From a virus, in IMG/VR virus record IMGVR_UViG_3300025276_004551, positions 1-30,385 of that record: DNA of 30,385 nt; one strand, written 5' to 3'. A program made the position numbers and the translations under genes. Under the pieces are notes generated by a model. It did not search any database. It was not told the DNA's origin and saw nothing but the letters and a program-made list of their open reading frames with translations. Numbering within the stretch: position 1 is the stretch's first letter; each line of letters opens with the position of its first letter. This document shows positions 16,644 to 23,390 of the stretch, in pieces.

Positions 16644-16649
16644 TATTAT

Positions 16650-17348
16650 TTACTTAATGTGACTCATTCTATTTTTAATACCCACAATATAGTGATGTAA
16701 CATTCCACTTTTTCCAGAACCTAAGTAAGACTTAAGCTGAGAAGGTCCAATATTATAAGATATCAGAGCATTAGTGATAGTTCTAGATTTAAGCTCACTA
16801 CTCATTATCTTACCCCAAAGAGTTATGTTATTAACTTCATTAGATAACCAAGATTTAGCTTTACCCCATTTTTCACTCTTACAATATTTTTTATTATTTA
16901 CAAACGAATAATCAGTAACACCCATATTTTTAAAAATAGAACTATCAGACTTAGTTATGGTTTTTCTTAAATAACCTATAGATGTAGAACGAAGTATTTG
17001 AGCAAATCCAACAGCACCAGTACAACTTAAAACTAAATCACCATCATTTCTATACTGCTTAGCGCCAGACTCAAGGAGAACCTGACCCAGCAACCAATCA
17101 AATATAATTTCACTAGTGTCTAATTTGTAAAATTGACTAACCTTACAAAACGTAATAGCTAACGCTGTGTCATTATGATTGTTGTAATTATTAAATGTTG
17201 AGAAAACCTTATCAAATTTATCAGGTAAGACAACTTCGTCCTTAAGTGATGTAACTTTATATATTAACTTAGGTATTGCTACTTTTAGCGGTAATGCGAT
17301 TAGTATTATTAATACAACCTTTGATATTATTTTTTTCAGCATAGACAT
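16650..17348 (-). CDS. Membrane-anchored lytic transglycosylase (endolysin candidate)
   Basis: A 232-aa protein with a hydrophobic N-terminal helix (about 8-28, KVVLIILIALPLKVAIPKLI) followed by an SLT-type lysozyme-like domain. Visible motifs are the catalytic Glu in GQVLLESGAKQY (Glu93), GAVGFAQIL (111-119) and ALISYNIGP (194-202). Such enzymes cleave the MurNAc-GlcNAc bond of peptidoglycan. The N-terminal helix could be a signal-arrest-release or a plain export signal. It has its own consensus promoter. It converges with the ART-like gene (6-bp gap), and no terminator is visible between the two. Confidence 0.85.
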   Translation of the reverse strand: MSMLKKIISKVVLIILIALPLKVAIPKLIYKVTSLKDEVVLPDKFDKVFSTFNNYNNHNDTALAITFCKVSQFYKLDTSEIIFDWLLGQVLLESGAKQYRNDGDLVLSCTGAVGFAQILRSTSIGYLRKTITKSDSSIFKNMGVTDYSFVNNKKYCKSEKWGKAKSWLSNEVNNITLWGKIMSSELKSRTITNALISYNIGPSQLKSYLGSGKSGMLHHYIVGIKNRMSHIK

Positions 17349-17368
17349 AGTTTTAGTGTGTTCGTATT

Positions 17369-17399
17369 TAAATATACGAATAATAAACTATAAACCCAA
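17369..17399 (-). promoter_or_regulatory. Bacteroidota-type promoter for the lytic transglycosylase
   Basis: Minus strand TTG (17397-17399), 20-bp spacer, TATATTTA (17369-17376). One mismatch to TAnnTTTG. The leader would be about 15 nt. Confidence 0.6.
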
Positions 17400-17405
17400 G
17401 CATTT

Positions 17406-17449
17406 TTAAAAAAAAATAAAACGCCGCAGGTATTAACCCGAAGCATTTT
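17406..17449 (-). terminator. Probable terminator of the 63-aa gene
   Basis: Minus strand AAAATGC ... GCGTTTT stem (17418-17424 with 17443-17449, one mismatch), with an inner GGT/ACC helix, followed by a T-rich run over 17406-17416. It lies 14 bp after the 63-aa gene. Confidence 0.55.
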
Positions 17450-17462
17450 AATTAATTTATAC

Positions 17463-17654
17463 TTACTTTTTAGCTGAAGAGATAGCTCTAACTTTAGCTT
17501 CTAACTTAGCAATCTTACTTTCCAAAATAGTACCTTGAGAAGCTTTTTGCTCCGCTAACCATTCTTTTTTCTTTTCAACTACCGCTTCAGAAACGATGTT
17601 ATCGATTAATTCTACTAATTCGTTTTCTGTGATTTTAACTGATTTCTTTGACAT
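17463..17654 (-). CDS. Small tagged coiled-coil protein
   Basis: A 63-aa Lys/Glu/Ala-rich protein. Its first part, VKITENELVELIDNIVSEA, is a short helical tag that is repeated in form at the start of the 113-aa protein at 20164-20505 (VITENQLKMLTSVLSEN). The rest is a predicted coiled coil (SKIAKLEAKVRAISSAKK). V-S-E-A near residue 24 resembles a prohead-protease site. It is a single gene between terminators, preceded by a TATATTTATATAG box (17684-17700). It may be a packaged head-core peptide; the function is unknown. Confidence 0.65.
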   Translation of the reverse strand: MSKKSVKITENELVELIDNIVSEAVVEKKKEWLAEQKASQGTILESKIAKLEAKVRAISSAKK

Positions 17655-17735
17655 ATTTATTTTTTTTAAAAGTTTTTATTAGTCACTATATAAATATAAC
17701 ACAAAACCATAAAAAACTAAAAATAAATAAATAAA

Positions 17736-17765
17736 ATTAAAAACCCCCATTGAACACAATGAGGG
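17736..17765 (-). terminator. Intrinsic terminator of the LRR gene
   Basis: Minus strand CCCTCATTG, loop TGTT, CAATGGGGG then TTTTT. The stem is CCCCCATTG (17744-17752) with CAATGAGGG (17757-17765), 23 bp after the LRR stop codon. Confidence 0.85.
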
Positions 17766-17788
17766 CCTTACTAGTATTTACTTTACAC

Positions 17789-19273
17789 CTACATCATTGT
17801 TGACGGTAACAACTTCCTTAACTTTTTGTAATTAGCTTCCCCAATCTCTTCACGTCTAAAAGCAATCCTATGTAGACTACCACCGTTAGACTTATCAAGA
17901 TACTTAATATCATCAGGTATCGACTTTATTTTATTCCCAATAAGATTAATAAATATTAAATTCTTTAATTTACCAATCTCACTAGGAATTGTCGTTAAAT
18001 TATTATCTGGTATTAATAATTCCTGAAGAAACTCAAGACTCCCAATAGATGGGTGCAATTCAATAAGTTTAGCTTTTTTTATTATAAGCGTGGTAAGATT
18101 CTTAAATCTAGATACATCAGGTAACTTAGGGACATCTCTGTTAGTGAACCTTATTATAGGAGAGTATTCTTCAATAATATCAAATAAAGCCTCTGTCCAA
18201 CCAAATTTAACTAAGTAATCAATATAAACATTATCAGTTGTGTTTTTGTTTTTCTTCATCTTAGCCATAGTTGTCAATTCTTCATGGATAAAGTTTGATA
18301 TCCCCTCACTATTTAACAATACTGTCTCAAAAAAGTTGTTAGACTTACTCTGTATTCTATCCCTAACCTGCCTACTCTCAAAATGTAATTGGTACAATGA
18401 ATCACTCTTCAAAGTTCCTGTAAAAAATCTATTATCTATTACGATGTAAATATCAGACTTTTCACCATTAGGTTTACGATACTTATTATTCCCTCTATAA
18501 AACTCAAACATATCACCCTTACTCTTAGAGGTACACCACCCAACAAACTCATCAAAAATTAAACTAGCCTCTTCACACTTAGGTACATACAATGTAAATC
18601 GCCTATCTCTAACTGGAATCTCAGCCTTACCACACTCAACAAAACTATTAATTAATTTTTCAATATTAGAAGGGTCTTTTTCAATAAATGGGTCAACAGC
18701 GTCATATAATTGAGATAACGATTTATATTGATTTATATCTGTGGGGTCTTTAACACCCTTTAAAATAAAACTATTTGCCGAAAGTTCTTTAAATTTCTTT
18801 TTTCTCTTATTCTTTTCAAATACATTTAAATAATCTTTAGCTAATGGTAAGTCTTCACTAAAAAATCTTTCAGCTTCATCAATCTCTCCACTCTTAATGT
18901 ATCTAGTGAATGTATTAAGCATCCATTGGGTGTACATCTTATTCTTAGAAGGGTCAGCGTTAACCATCTTATTAAACACATCAAAAGATATATCAACCCT
19001 AGGCTTCTGATTACCATATTGCACATCAATAACGCCAGAATCTTCTTTAGTAGTTTTAGTTATAGTAGGGTGTAATTGATTTCCGTTTAAATCAAAAGCT
19101 TCATTTGATACCAAAGCAAATATGACATCATCCTTAGACGCAAGGTTAGTAAATATACGGCGATTTAGTGTTAAGTAAGCCACAAGTTCACTCATCCCTT
19201 CATCGGTATTATCAAATACATTATACTTTTCAGCTAAAAATGACAACCTATCAATAGACTTATTATTACTCAT
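17789..19273 (-). CDS. Leucine-rich-repeat protein with WCT-motif central region
   Basis: A 494-aa protein. The C-terminus (about 385-465) has at least three 23-residue leucine-rich repeats of the form L-x-x-L-x-x-L-x-I-x-x-N-x-L-x-x-I-P-x-x-I, for example LQELLIPDNNLTTIPSEIGK. LRRs are protein-binding surfaces and are rare in phages. The central part (about 240-310) reads GWCTSKSKGDMFEFYRGN, IYIVIDNRFF, LYQLHFESRQVRDR, a WCT plus Y/F-rich pattern I recall in large-phage and plasmid hypotheticals. The N-terminal 200 residues are helical and unassigned. It is monocistronic, with a consensus promoter and a strong terminator, like a regulated early or host-interaction gene. A host-target-binding role is inference. 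Confidence 0.75.
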   Translation of the reverse strand: MSNNKSIDRLSFLAEKYNVFDNTDEGMSELVAYLTLNRRIFTNLASKDDVIFALVSNEAFDLNGNQLHPTITKTTKEDSGVIDVQYGNQKPRVDISFDVFNKMVNADPSKNKMYTQWMLNTFTRYIKSGEIDEAERFFSEDLPLAKDYLNVFEKNKRKKKFKELSANSFILKGVKDPTDINQYKSLSQLYDAVDPFIEKDPSNIEKLINSFVECGKAEIPVRDRRFTLYVPKCEEASLIFDEFVGWCTSKSKGDMFEFYRGNNKYRKPNGEKSDIYIVIDNRFFTGTLKSDSLYQLHFESRQVRDRIQSKSNNFFETVLLNSEGISNFIHEELTTMAKMKKNKNTTDNVYIDYLVKFGWTEALFDIIEEYSPIIRFTNRDVPKLPDVSRFKNLTTLIIKKAKLIELHPSIGSLEFLQELLIPDNNLTTIPSEIGKLKNLIFINLIGNKIKSIPDDIKYLDKSNGGSLHRIAFRREEIGEANYKKLRKLLPSTMM

Positions 19274-19290
19274 GTTTCACAATATTTAAA

Positions 19291-19321
19291 CAAATATAGT
19301 ATTAAAAAATGTGATAATCAA
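19291..19321 (-). promoter_or_regulatory. Bacteroidota-type promoter for the LRR gene
   Basis: Minus strand TTG (19319-19321), 20-bp spacer, TATATTTG (19291-19298), an exact consensus match. The ATG follows about 17 bp after the -7 box. Confidence 0.8.
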
Positions 19322-19336
19322 TAGGTTGGATAAAAT

Positions 19337-19358
19337 AAAAGCGTAACAAACGCTACGC
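19337..19358 (-). terminator. Probable terminator of the 112-aa gene
   Basis: GCGTA (19341-19345) with TACGC (19354-19358), loop of 8 nt; on the minus strand followed by TTTTATTTTAT. It separates the 112-aa gene from the LRR promoter. Confidence 0.6.
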
Positions 19359-19371
19359 CTCTAATCTACAT

Positions 19372-19710
19372 TTAATAGAACTCATTTTCAAAATCATCAT
19401 TTATGTATTCTTCTATTCGTTTTCTTATGAGCCATAGAAACCCAGATAAGTTGTTCTCTCTATCAATAATGTCAATCATGACTTCATTAGGGTTCTCACC
19501 ATCTGTAAGTCTATACTTTATCTCGTTAAATAATTCGTACTTCCCTAATTGTAGTAGCTCAGTCATAATGAGATTATATGTGTCCCACTTATAAATAATA
19601 TCATCGTCTTTAACACCTCTTAGAGTTTTTTCTAAAAACTTATTATACTCCTTATCGAGATTTGTATACCGACCAGAACCACTATTAATAGTGTAATTAA
19701 AGTTCTTCAT
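19372..19710 (-). CDS. Hypothetical protein, paralogue of the 106-aa neighbour
   Basis: A 112-aa helical acidic protein. Its core aligns with the 106-aa protein at 19840-20160: KWDTYN against KWITYN, then EL, a short helix, NEIKYRLTDGENPNE against KELQYKLTETTNPND, and a final region with NL spacing. The two therefore look like a duplicated small family of unknown function. An ATATTTATGAATATATAAG box (19730-19750) precedes it, and a terminator follows. Confidence 0.7.
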   Translation of the reverse strand: MKNFNYTINSGSGRYTNLDKEYNKFLEKTLRGVKDDDIIYKWDTYNLIMTELLQLGKYELFNEIKYRLTDGENPNEVMIDIIDRENNLSGFLWLIRKRIEEYINDDFENEFY

Positions 19711-19839
19711 AGGTCAAAAATTTACCGTTCTTATATATTCATAAATATCAATAAAAAACGAAATAATCAAAGTTAATCTTAACTTTTTTATCACTTGTAC
19801 TCATACTAAACGTATAGGCTTATTTTAATTAAAATAAAT

Positions 19840-20160
19840 TTAAAAATTACGTATTTTGTTGTACAACCTATCCAACTCAGGCGTTAAATTACTCAAGCTA
19901 CTTAATACTTCAATACAAGTATCGTTTGGGTTGGTAGTCTCTGTGAGTTTATACTGAAGCTCCTTAACTCTTAGCATATCTTTTAAATTATGCTTTAACT
20001 CTAAAATAACCTGATTATATGTTATCCATTTCTTTTTGTTATCGATAGTAGATATGTAAATGTTTTCAGTTAGATACTGTTCGTAGGTATTCTCAAGATA
20101 GGTCTCCATGTCACCGTATGCCTCTCTTAATTTAAATCTTATTTTATCCCTTATTTCCAC
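19840..20160 (-). CDS. Hypothetical tagged protein, paralogue of the 112-aa neighbour, GTG start
   Basis: A 106-aa protein. It starts at GTG 20160, 3 bp after the stop of the 113-aa gene, with no ATG nearby, so it is probably translationally coupled. The N-terminus RDKIRFKLREAYGD contains L-R-E-A, the same site as in the tag of the ART-like protein. The remainder aligns with the 112-aa protein (shared K-W-x-T-Y-N, Y-x-L-T and N-P-N). No catalytic motif is visible. Confidence 0.65.
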   Translation of the reverse strand: MEIRDKIRFKLREAYGDMETYLENTYEQYLTENIYISTIDNKKKWITYNQVILELKHNLKDMLRVKELQYKLTETTNPNDTCIEVLSSLSNLTPELDRLYNKIRNF

Positions 20161-20163
20161 TTA

Positions 20164-20505
20164 TCATTCCTTTAATCCTATATTCTTTGATAACATACCA
20201 TTCTTTATCAACCCCTTAGCCCAGTCGTTAATTACTTGCTTAATGAATTTAGGTCCTTGATTATATTTTAACTTAAAATACTTAAGCAAATCTTCACCAC
20301 TAATCACATTACCATCGAATTTTATCTCAAAAACCTTTCTTTGTTTATATTCATTACCATCCCTGTATGTCTCTACTGCCTTTCTGTAGTTCCTAGTTAA
20401 ATCTTCTTCAATAGTTTTAACCACAATAGAATGGTCAGTATTCTCTGATAATACACTAGTTAACATTTTTAATTGATTCTCAGTTATAACTAACTTCTTT
20501 CTCAT
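20164..20505 (-). CDS. Conserved phage hypothetical protein with ITEN-type N-terminal tag
   Basis: A 113-aa protein. Residues 1-22 (RKKLVITENQLKMLTSVLSE) match the tag of the 63-aa protein. The body has VVKTIEEDLTRNY, FEIKFDGNVISGEDLLKYFK and FIKQVINDWAKGLI with LSKNIGL at the end, a pattern I recall as a conserved hypothetical of large phages. It lies upstream of the GTG-started 106-aa gene (3-bp gap). An ATATTTATTATC box touches the start. A packaged-protein role is inferred from the tag. Confidence 0.7.
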   Translation of the reverse strand: MRKKLVITENQLKMLTSVLSENTDHSIVVKTIEEDLTRNYRKAVETYRDGNEYKQRKVFEIKFDGNVISGEDLLKYFKLKYNQGPKFIKQVINDWAKGLIKNGMLSKNIGLKE

Positions 20506-20528
20506 GATAATAAATATCGTAAAAAGAT

Positions 20529-20840
20529 TTAAAGTCCAACTAATTCTTTTAATTTATCCTTAGATAACGCTCCAGGTAATTTATCAGTAACCTCACCGTC
20601 GTTAAACACTATAGTTGTTGGGATACTTCTAATTGAATATTTAGCAGCAGCTTCAGGTGCTGAATCAACATTAACCTTACCTATTATTACACCTGGGTTC
20701 TCCTTTGAAAAGTCTTCTAATATTGAACCATACATCCTACAAGGCCCACACCATTCTGCCCAAAAATCAATTAGAACTACCTTATCTTTATTTTCTTTTA
20801 AAATTTCTTCAAAATTCGAATCATCAACTTTTACAATCAT
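20529..20840 (-). CDS. trxA: Thioredoxin
   Basis: A 103-aa protein with the complete thioredoxin fold. The active site is WAEWCGPC (Cys31, Cys34), preceded by VVLIDF. The cis-proline is in SIRSIPTT (Pro74), and FNDGEV followed by GALSKDKL completes the C-terminal part. It is a cytoplasmic disulfide reductase; in phages thioredoxins may serve ribonucleotide reduction or act as polymerase processivity factors. ATG 20840 gives a normal length. The longer frame to 20936 adds 32 Tyr/Ile-rich residues translated from the promoter region and is rejected. Confidence 0.95.
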   Translation of the reverse strand: MIVKVDDSNFEEILKENKDKVVLIDFWAEWCGPCRMYGSILEDFSKENPGVIIGKVNVDSAPEAAAKYSIRSIPTTIVFNDGEVTDKLPGALSKDKLKELVGL

Positions 20841-20894
20841 AACTTTTTTTCTTAAACTTAATTTATATTGTTTATTATATTTAATATATATATA

Positions 20895-20924
20895 CAAATA
20901 TATATATTTATATCTAAAAATCAA
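20895..20924 (-). promoter_or_regulatory. Bacteroidota-type promoter for thioredoxin
   Basis: Minus strand TTG (20922-20924), 19-bp spacer, TATATTTG (20895-20902). The -33 element overlaps the ATG of the divergent 83-aa gene. A TATATTTA (20903-20910) points the other way but has no TTG at the right distance. Confidence 0.75.
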
Positions 20925-21175
20925 TGACCGATACAAAAATAATTTTAAACGTCATAAAAACATCAATCCCTAACGACCACCCACACTTATATTTGTACGT
21001 AACTGGTAATAGAAAAGATAAAGAAAGAGCGATTATAAACACTGTAAAATTATTTGAGGGTATATTGACACCACCATACAGTATAGGTCACGTTAGGAGA
21101 GCTGTAAAGACCTTCTTAAAGAGTAAAGAAAGTCAACACAAGAGTGGTGAAATAAAAATATCACCAATTTACTAA
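20924..21175 (+). CDS. Small hypothetical protein
   Basis: An 83-aa basic protein beginning MTDTKIILNVIKTSIPNDHP, with a TGNRKDKERAIINTVKLF helix and a C-terminal SIGHVRRAVKTFLKSKE. I do not recognise the family. It is divergent from thioredoxin and upstream of the PcfJ-like gene, which has its own promoter between them. Confidence 0.6.
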   Translation: MTDTKIILNVIKTSIPNDHPHLYLYVTGNRKDKERAIINTVKLFEGILTPPYSIGHVRRAVKTFLKSKESQHKSGEIKISPIY

Positions 21176-21181
21176 TTTAAT

Positions 21182-21212
21182 TTGGTAGTTTATTTATTAT
21201 TTACTATATTTG
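21182..21212 (+). promoter_or_regulatory. Bacteroidota-type promoter for the PcfJ-like gene
   Basis: TTG (21182-21184), 20-bp spacer, TATATTTG (21205-21212). The TTG is the codon at which a longer frame would begin, so the gene is taken to start at ATG 21236. Confidence 0.85.
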
Positions 21213-21235
21213 ACAATATCTTAAAAATAAATAGT

Positions 21236-22444
21236 ATGAAAGAAAGTCAAAAAGTTAAAGAAAAGTTTTATAAAGATGGTCATGTAATGCTTGGTGAACA
21301 CTACTCAAGTAAGGTTAAAAAATTATATGAACTATACGAGTCTGATAAATTTAAAGCTAGGGTATATTTTATGAACGAAAAATACGACTTTGTTAATAGT
21401 AGACTAGTCTTATTTATGAAAGATAATGGTGATTTTGATATTGTTAACTTTGTTAGAACTTACGGAATTAGTAAAACCAATAGAGTATACTCTAGAGAAA
21501 AAAGAACGTTCCAACTAAAATTTAGTAAGAATAAATTCACACTAATCATAAATAATAGACAAAGTAGAGTTATTGCACCCACATTATCAAATATTCTTAA
21601 TGAAATTATACATTTTGATTCTGTATATGAGTCAAATGGCCCACATGACCCGAATAAAGATATTTTAAATTTACTTAGTGAAAGATTTGCATGGATTAGA
21701 TTTATTAGAGAAAATACTTCATTACATAATATAAGTCTTAATACATTTATAAATAAAAAATTATTTAGTCTTAAAAAAGCACTTAAATACTATTTTAAAT
21801 GTCCCTACCCAGTAGCTAAGTTATTTAATGACTCAAAAACAAGTCATAACGGAATTGCTTATGTCAGACACTACATGGATTATATATCAAATATCGAATC
21901 TTTTAAGTCATCATGGGTTAATGAGAGTTTTGATTTTGTGTACGACTGTTTAAAAATGGCTAAGATTGTAGATAAAAAAATTAATGCATCTTGGTCCGAC
22001 AGGAGACTTAAAGAAGAGCATGATAAATGGAGTAAGACAATAAACGATATAATGTTTATTGATTGTGATAGAGAAATGAATATAAGTGAAATATTCTTAG
22101 ATTTTGAAAAATTTTCTAATTATAAGGTAATAAAAACAACGAAGAGATTAGCACAAGAAGGGTTAAGTATGAACCACTGTGTGGGTAGTTACGTTAGCCG
22201 TATAGAGAGTTATAGTTGTGCTATATACACTTTGAATAAACACACCTTAGAATTAAAAAGAAGCTGGCTTAAGGGTAAACAGGTATTAAGTATTGGGCAA
22301 CTAGTCACATTTAGTAATGGCGCCCCTAACGAAATCCTTAAAAAAGAAGTTATTGAATGTGTGAATAACTTCAACAAAAAACTACACGATATTACTTGCG
22401 TAGAAACTTTGATTGATGAAGATGAAGAAATGTTCCCATTCTAA
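21236..22444 (+). CDS. PcfJ-like protein
   Basis: A 402-aa protein. The C-terminal domain carries the PcfJ signature: RLAQEGLSMNHCVGSYVSRI, then CAIYTLN, TLELKRSW, VLSIGQL and a final helix. PcfJ-like proteins occur on conjugative plasmids and in phages; their biochemical role is not established. The N-terminal 270 residues are basic, helical and unassigned. The gene has a consensus promoter with a 23-bp distance from -7 box to ATG, and a bidirectional terminator. The monocistronic layout resembles the LRR and clpC genes. Confidence 0.85.
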   Translation: MKESQKVKEKFYKDGHVMLGEHYSSKVKKLYELYESDKFKARVYFMNEKYDFVNSRLVLFMKDNGDFDIVNFVRTYGISKTNRVYSREKRTFQLKFSKNKFTLIINNRQSRVIAPTLSNILNEIIHFDSVYESNGPHDPNKDILNLLSERFAWIRFIRENTSLHNISLNTFINKKLFSLKKALKYYFKCPYPVAKLFNDSKTSHNGIAYVRHYMDYISNIESFKSSWVNESFDFVYDCLKMAKIVDKKINASWSDRRLKEEHDKWSKTINDIMFIDCDREMNISEIFLDFEKFSNYKVIKTTKRLAQEGLSMNHCVGSYVSRIESYSCAIYTLNKHTLELKRSWLKGKQVLSIGQLVTFSNGAPNEILKKEVIECVNNFNKKLHDITCVETLIDEDEEMFPF

Positions 22445-22447
22445 AAT

Positions 22448-22476
22448 AAAAAGCTGGCTAGTAACCAGCTTTTTTT
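22448..22476. terminator. Bidirectional terminator
   Basis: AAAAAGCTGG (22448-22457), 7-nt loop, CCAGCTTTTT (22465-22474) with further T. It serves the PcfJ-like gene on the plus strand and the zinc-protein operon on the minus strand. The last codons and stop of the minus gene lie within it. Confidence 0.85.
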
Positions 22477-22712
22477 AGTTCTTCTTTAGTCGGGAACCCT
22501 AAGTCCATTTGACATACCTTACAAATCTTTTTAACCTGTATTGGTGTTCCATAAATAGGTTTAACATCATACTCTAAATGCTTACATTCTTCTTGCATAC
22601 TATTAACCTTTTCATTAAGTTTAACTATTTCAGTCTTAAACTTAGAAACTGATTTACTAACGTCTTCAGGTGACAAATTATCCCCAGGGCTAGCTTGTGA
22701 GTCTTCTACCAT
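22458..22712 (-). CDS. Small zinc-binding protein
   Basis: An 84-aa protein. The C-terminal half has ECKHLEY, then after about 14 residues KICKVCQMDLGFPTKEELKK, a CxH ... CxxC zinc-binding pattern ending in a G-F/Y-PT-x-EEL tail known to me from small phage and archaeal-type zinc proteins. The N-terminal half is a Ser/Asp-rich segment plus a coiled coil. It is last in the operon after the metallopeptidase-like gene, and its 3' end forms the terminator stem. Confidence 0.75.
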   Translation of the reverse strand: MVEDSQASPGDNLSPEDVSKSVSKFKTEIVKLNEKVNSMQEECKHLEYDVKPIYGTPIQVKKICKVCQMDLGFPTKEELKKAGY

Positions 22713-22733
22713 TTTAAAAAATTTTTAAGAAAC

Positions 22734-23102
22734 TTATTGATTATTTGTGTAAATCTCTGGATTTTGTTTTCCGAAAACTCTGATGATTTCTCCAGCCTTA
22801 GCGTTAGCTTCGTTTTCAATAGGTGACCCATCATCACCCTCTTCAGCTAACCCAGTTAAATCACCACGCTCATTTTGCTGGTGGTGAACTAATTCATGCG
22901 CTACTGAACGCATTACGTCCATTATAGCTCTATCTTTTATGTAAATACAAGCGAAATGGTCCTCTATATTGTAATAAGCACTTGTAGTGATATCCTTTCT
23001 ATCAACTGTAAGTTTTATCTTACATGATTTTTCAATACCTAAGAAGTCATTTACAAAAAGTATAAATTTCTCCATTAAATCCCTATTTGACATCATTTCC
23101 AT
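22734..23102 (-). CDS. HExxH zinc metallopeptidase-like protein
   Basis: A 122-aa protein with VAHELVHHQQ (HELVH at 69-73), the zincin active-site helix, and IENEANAKAGEIIR (about 95-108), whose Glu could supply the third zinc ligand. The fold is short, about the size of small phage-encoded peptidases that act on virion proteins. Three in-frame ATGs lie close together (codons 1, 3 and 4); the first is used here. It lies 5 bp after the TM-repeat gene. Possible roles are virion maturation or host-protein cleavage, neither shown by sequence. Confidence 0.75.
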   Translation of the reverse strand: MEMMSNRDLMEKFILFVNDFLGIEKSCKIKLTVDRKDITTSAYYNIEDHFACIYIKDRAIMDVMRSVAHELVHHQQNERGDLTGLAEEGDDGSPIENEANAKAGEIIRVFGKQNPEIYTNNQ

Positions 23103-23107
23103 ATTTA

Positions 23108-23386
23108 TTAGTTTACAGTGTCAAGCATAATAATATCAGGCATATCCATATTATCAAATTCAATAGTATCAAATTCAATAGTATCAACAACCATAGTGTC
23201 AATAACCATAACATCAAATGATGCAGTATCTAAATATTCTGTATTTTCAACACAGATAATAGAATCCTCTTTTTTATTTAAAGCGAATACAAAAGCAATA
23301 ATTAATGCTGTTACTATTAACGCTATCCTAAGTATTAATTTATTCATTTTCTCAGTCTTACCTAAATCTTTATCTATTTTTCCCAT
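23108..23386 (-). CDS. Single-pass membrane protein with pentapeptide tandem repeat
   Basis: A 92-aa protein with a basic N-terminus, one transmembrane helix (about 17-37, LILRIALIVTALIIAFVFAL) and an acidic external tail. The tail is built of five-residue units such as IDTMV, VDTIE, FDTIE, FDNMD. This is not the classical A(D/N)Lxx pentapeptide repeat. The type II topology with a short acidic periplasmic tail is compatible with a spanin- or exclusion-type protein, but nothing specific shows this. It sits in the same operon as the tagged 289-aa protein. Confidence 0.65.
   Translation of the reverse strand: MGKIDKDLGKTEKMNKLILRIALIVTALIIAFVFALNKKEDSIICVENTEYLDTASFDVMVIDTMVVDTIEFDTIEFDNMDMPDIIMLDTVN
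23146..23220 (-). repeat. 15-bp tandem repeat, five units
   Basis: Units begin at 23146, 23161, 23176, 23191 and 23206. The two central ones start CAATAGTATCAA and the outer ones diverge (CCATATTATC, CCATAGTGTC, CCATAACATC). They encode the pentapeptide repeats of the membrane protein. Confidence 0.8.
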
Positions 23387-23390
23387 ATTC

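Noticed and set aside
20841-20936. Membrane-anchored thioredoxin
   Set aside because: The Tyr/Ile-rich extension is translated promoter DNA, including a consensus TATATTTG; ATG 20840 gives a standard 103-aa thioredoxin.
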